From Nocardiopsis quinghaiensis (lineage in GTDB: Bacteria; Actinomycetota; Actinomycetes; Streptosporangiales; Streptosporangiaceae), in the NCBI RefSeq assembly GCF_008638365.1, contig NZ_VWVU01000023.1:1-64000 (forward strand): DNA of 64,000 nt, in the 5' to 3' direction. The notes under the pieces were generated by a model. The model saw only the letters and a list, made by a program, of their open reading frames with translations, was not told the DNA's origin and ran no database searches. Both the position numbers and the translations under genes were made by a program. Shown piece by piece: positions 60,843 to 64,000 of the stretch; position 1 is the first letter of the stretch; every line of letters starts with the position of its first letter.

Positions 60843-62578
60843 GTGCCACCAGAGCACCGTTGGACGGTGCGACAGTCGAGGTCATCCGCAACTACGTCCA
60901 CTCCGTCGCCGAGCAGATGCGTCGTACCCTCGTTCGGTCGGCCTTCAACCCGGTCATCTACGACGTTCTGGACTTCGGGATCTCCCTCTACGACTCCAAG
61001 CACCAGCTCATGGCCGAGGCCGCCGGTATCACCCACTTCCTGGGCGCCAACGACCACGCCCTGGTCAAGCTGGTGGAGTACGTGGGAGACGGGGCCATGG
61101 AGCCCGGCGACGTCTACCTCATGAACTACCCCTACTGGAGCGGCGCCCACTCCTACGACGCCATGCTGTGCGCCCCCGTCTTCCGGGACGGAGAAGAGGG
61201 GCCCGCCGCCTATCTCGCCGTGCGGGCGCACTGGATGGACCTGGGTGCGAAGGAGGCCGGGTACGTCCTCGACTCCACAGACATGCACCAGGAAGGCCTC
61301 ATCTTCCCGGGAACCAAGATCGTCTCCGGGGGAGAGGTGATCCGGGACATCCTGGAGCTGATCCGCTTCAACTCCAGGCTGCCCGATGCCACCATCGGGG
61401 ACTTCCACGCCCAACTCGCCGCGCTGCGTACGGGCGAGGAGCGCCTGCGCCAGGTGTGGGACAAGTTCGGCGGCCAGATCGTCGAACAGGCCATCGACCA
61501 GGTCATCGAGCACGGAGAACGTGTCGCCCGCCGTGCCGTCGCGGCACTCCCGGACGGGACGTGGAGCGCGGTCGACTACGTCGACGACGACTACGTCACC
61601 GATGACCTGATCCGCATCGCCGTCGAGGTCACCATCGACGGCGACGAGATGACGGTCGACTTCAACGGTTCGTCCGGCACCGTGGCCGGCCCCGTGAACC
61701 TGCCCATCGGTTCGACCCTCGGTCTCGCCAAGGCCGCCTTCAAGGGCCTGACCACCAGGGACGAGGCGACCAACGCGGGCCACTTCCGCCCCCTGAAGGT
61801 CGTCGCCGACCCGGGCAACTTCTTCCACGCCCTCTACCCTTCGGCGACCTTCACCCAGTGGAGCGCCATCGTCGCCTTCGAACTGGTCTACAAGGCCCTG
61901 GCCCAGGTCATCGACACGCTTCCGGCCTCCAGCGGTGGCGACGAACCCGGATTCATGGCCCTGGGCAACGACCCCCGCACCGGTCGCGACTACGTGGTCA
62001 GCAACAACGAGGGCATCGGTTGGGGCGCGACCAGGGACCACGACGGGGGCACGGCCCAGCAGCACCCCTCGCAGACCACCGTGCGCAACACACCCATCGA
62101 GGTCCTCGAACACAAGGCCGCGCTCTTCCACGAGAAGGTGGAACTCATCCCCGACTCCGGTGGGCCCGGACGCCACCGCGGCGGACTGGGCGTGGAGCGG
62201 GTGGTGCGTTACATGGCCCCCGGCGAGGTCCTGTCCATGAAGAAGAAGAGCAAGACCCGTCCCTGGGCCCTGTACGGGGGCCATGAGCCCGAGCCCAGCC
62301 ACATGGACCTGTGGCCCGGCACGGACCAGGAGAAGAGGGTCGGCATGTACCGGGCCTGGATGGAGGGCGGCGAGCGCTTCGCCAACCGCACCGCCGGAGG
62401 CGGCGGATACGGGCACCCCTTCGAACGCGCCCCCGAGGCGGTGGCCGCCGACGTGCTCAACAGTTACGTCACGACCCAGGCCGCACGCGAACACTACGGA
62501 CTGCTGGTCGCCAAGGACGGAACGTGGCAGTCCACGCCCGAGCGGTCGGCACACACCAGGTCGGAATCCGGGGACTGA
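60839..62578 (+). CDS. hyuB: Hydantoinase/oxoprolinase subunit B
   Basis: This 579-aa protein has a GTG start overlapping the hyuA stop (GTGA). Conserved blocks: VHSVAEQMRRTLVRSAFNPV, VYLMNYPYWSGAHSYD, VDFNGSSGTVAGPVNLPIG, PDSGGPGRHRGGLGVERVV and FANRTAGGGGYGHPFERAP. The last block is the usual C-terminal glycine-rich loop. Works with HyuA as a heteromer. Confidence 0.92.
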   Translation: MSATRAPLDGATVEVIRNYVHSVAEQMRRTLVRSAFNPVIYDVLDFGISLYDSKHQLMAEAAGITHFLGANDHALVKLVEYVGDGAMEPGDVYLMNYPYWSGAHSYDAMLCAPVFRDGEEGPAAYLAVRAHWMDLGAKEAGYVLDSTDMHQEGLIFPGTKIVSGGEVIRDILELIRFNSRLPDATIGDFHAQLAALRTGEERLRQVWDKFGGQIVEQAIDQVIEHGERVARRAVAALPDGTWSAVDYVDDDYVTDDLIRIAVEVTIDGDEMTVDFNGSSGTVAGPVNLPIGSTLGLAKAAFKGLTTRDEATNAGHFRPLKVVADPGNFFHALYPSATFTQWSAIVAFELVYKALAQVIDTLPASSGGDEPGFMALGNDPRTGRDYVVSNNEGIGWGATRDHDGGTAQQHPSQTTVRNTPIEVLEHKAALFHEKVELIPDSGGPGRHRGGLGVERVVRYMAPGEVLSMKKKSKTRPWALYGGHEPEPSHMDLWPGTDQEKRVGMYRAWMEGGERFANRTAGGGGYGHPFERAPEAVAADVLNSYVTTQAAREHYGLLVAKDGTWQSTPERSAHTRSESGD

Positions 62579-62792
62579 ACCCCCGGGTCGGACCGCGCCA
62601 TGAGTCATCAGTGGAGAGGCGGCCTCCGCCTCCCCACGGATGAACCCACAGCGGAACGGACGCGGAAGTCCCGTCGTCGTACCGCGATCGTTGCCCAAGC
62701 CCCACGGACAGACCCGCGCCCTCGAAGCGCGCACCGTCGGGGCGCGTGGCGGACCGGAAGGACCGCCACAAGAGAAGGGTAGGTAAACCCCA

Positions 62793-64000
62793 GTGCGACA
62801 CACCCACAGTCGGCCCGGCCGACGACAGGCACATCGTTCGGACAGTTCCACCGCGTACACCGTCACCGCCGGTGCGGTCGTACTCGCGGCCTCCCTCCTT
62901 CTGGCCGCATGCGGTACGGGGGGTGGGAACGGAGCCTCCGACGCCCGGGCGAACTCCCTGGTCATCGCCGAGAACGAGGCTCCGGCGACCTTCGACCCGA
63001 TCCAGGCCGACAACTCCACCGTCAACGAGGTCTCGCGTCCGGCCTATGACGCCCTGGTGCGCTTCGAAGGGAACGAACTCGTTCCTTTCGTGGCCACCGA
63101 GTGGACGGTGTCCGAGGACGGCACCACCATCGACATGACACTGCGCGACGACGTGGTCTTCCACGACGGTTCCACACTCACCGCCGACGACGTGGTCTAC
63201 ACCCTCGACCGCGTCAAGCGCCTACAGATCGGCGTCGCCTCCTTCTTCGCCTCCTACGAGTCGGCCGAAGCGGTCGGCGAGACCGGCCTCACCATCACCC
63301 TTTCCGAGCCCTACGCACCCTTCATGTCGGCGCTGAGCCGCGTGTACCTGCTCAACGCCGACCTGGTGGAGGAGAACGCGGGCGAGGACGACGGACAGCA
63401 GTGGCTGTCCTCCAACGACGCCGGCTCCGGTCCCTACAGCCTCACGGGGTACACCCCCAACCAGGAGGCCACCTACGAGCTCTTCGCCGACTACTGGGGC
63501 GGGACCGACGGGCACACGGAGAACGTCGTCTTCCGCTACCTCTCCGAGGCCTCCACGCAGGCCACCGCCCTACGGCAGGGCGAGATCGACATCGCCATGG
63601 ACATCTCCCCCCAGGACTGGGAAACCATGGAGACCGAGGGTTACACCGTCGACCGGGCCGACACCAACGTCCAGCTCTACGCCCTCTTCGACATGACCGG
63701 TAAGGGAGAGACCGAGGAGAGGGCGCTGCGTGAGGCCATCGCCCACTCCTACGACTACGACCAGCACCTGGAAAGCATCCTCATGGGTGCCGGGGAGCTC
63801 GCCCAGGGAGTCGTTCCCAGCGGGATGGCCTGCCACGACCCCGGTGTCCTGCAGCCTTCCTACGACCCCGACCACGCGCGGACGATCATCGAGGAGGAAG
63901 GGCTCGAAGGCACGTCGCTCACCATGACCTACCTCGAGGCCACGGCCGAGATGGAGCAGGCCGCCACACTCCTGCAGTCCAACCTCGCCGATGTGGGTAT
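62793..64000 (+). CDS. Oligopeptide-type ABC substrate-binding lipoprotein (runs off window)
   Basis: The first 402 residues of an SBP_bac_5 protein. GTG start behind AGGT; the lipobox ASLLLAAC puts the lipid on about Cys39. Family blocks: PATFDPIQADNSTVNEVSRP, VAFHDGS-like VVFHDGSTLTADDVVYTLDR, and LRQGEIDIAMDISPQDW. It brings in small peptides or similar ligands for the enzymes encoded upstream; permease and ATPase genes should follow beyond the window. The 214-bp gap before it has no gene. Confidence 0.92.
   Translation, partial: MRHTHSRPGRRQAHRSDSSTAYTVTAGAVVLAASLLLAACGTGGGNGASDARANSLVIAENEAPATFDPIQADNSTVNEVSRPAYDALVRFEGNELVPFVATEWTVSEDGTTIDMTLRDDVVFHDGSTLTADDVVYTLDRVKRLQIGVASFFASYESAEAVGETGLTITLSEPYAPFMSALSRVYLLNADLVEENAGEDDGQQWLSSNDAGSGPYSLTGYTPNQEATYELFADYWGGTDGHTENVVFRYLSEASTQATALRQGEIDIAMDISPQDWETMETEGYTVDRADTNVQLYALFDMTGKGETEERALREAIAHSYDYDQHLESILMGAGELAQGVVPSGMACHDPGVLQPSYDPDHARTIIEEEGLEGTSLTMTYLEATAEMEQAATLLQSNLADVG

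Overview
The window is 64 kb of high-GC actinobacterial chromosome. GC-rich third codon positions, GTG/TTG starts, 4-bp ATGA/GTGA overlaps, CebR boxes in front of plant-polysaccharide genes and a SapB-type lanthipeptide operon all suggest a mycelial, cellulose-degrading actinomycete such as Nocardiopsis; the genus is inference. No rRNA, tRNA or CRISPR array was seen.

Layout. 0-5.7 kb: truncated CBM2-GH6 cellulase and an AA10 LPMO, each behind a CebR box, then decayed MFS and WYL-regulator fragments and a GHL10 glycosidase. 5.9-11.2 kb: envelope and stress genes (33-aa membrane peptide, BrkB/YihY protein, DUF3618/holin-like/tail-anchored trio, Na+/H+ antiporter, UBP zinc finger). 11.3-19.3 kb: enoyl-CoA hydratase, argG behind ARG boxes, GH11 xylanase, an orphan Cas6e-like gene without its catalytic histidine region, gnd and a phosphotriesterase-like protein. 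19.6-20.7 kb: MerR-controlled metal operon. 20.9-27.6 kb: class III lanthipeptide operon ramC-ramS-ramA-ramB. 28-32.7 kb: hydrolase pseudogene, Tat-exported GH106-like glycosidase and an RHS remnant.

32.7-46.9 kb is the most interesting region. A seven-gene minus-strand RiPP operon encodes a 60-aa precursor made of two nearly identical 28-aa repeats, an E1-like protein, a CocE-like hydrolase, a YcaO cyclodehydratase, a SagB-like dehydrogenase and two ABC exporter halves. It shares one divergent promoter/operator with a plus-strand operon encoding a beta-propeller-like protein, an S9 prolyl oligopeptidase and a complete FecBCD-type metallophore importer. Together they could make, export, re-import and cleave a Ser/His-rich azole peptide, that is, a RiPP metallophore. 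This is inference, but architecture and co-regulation support it.

47-52.3 kb: acyltransferase/TetR pair, SDR/LysR divergent pair, and IS630, IS5 and TPR remnants. 52.3-64 kb: a LacI repressor divergent from a tightly coupled catabolic operon (DapA-family lyase, three-subunit HcnABC/opine-oxidase-like dehydrogenase, amidohydrolase, HyuA, HyuB, peptide-binding lipoprotein). It looks suited to breakdown of proline- or hydroxyproline-type imino acids, their small peptides or lactams.
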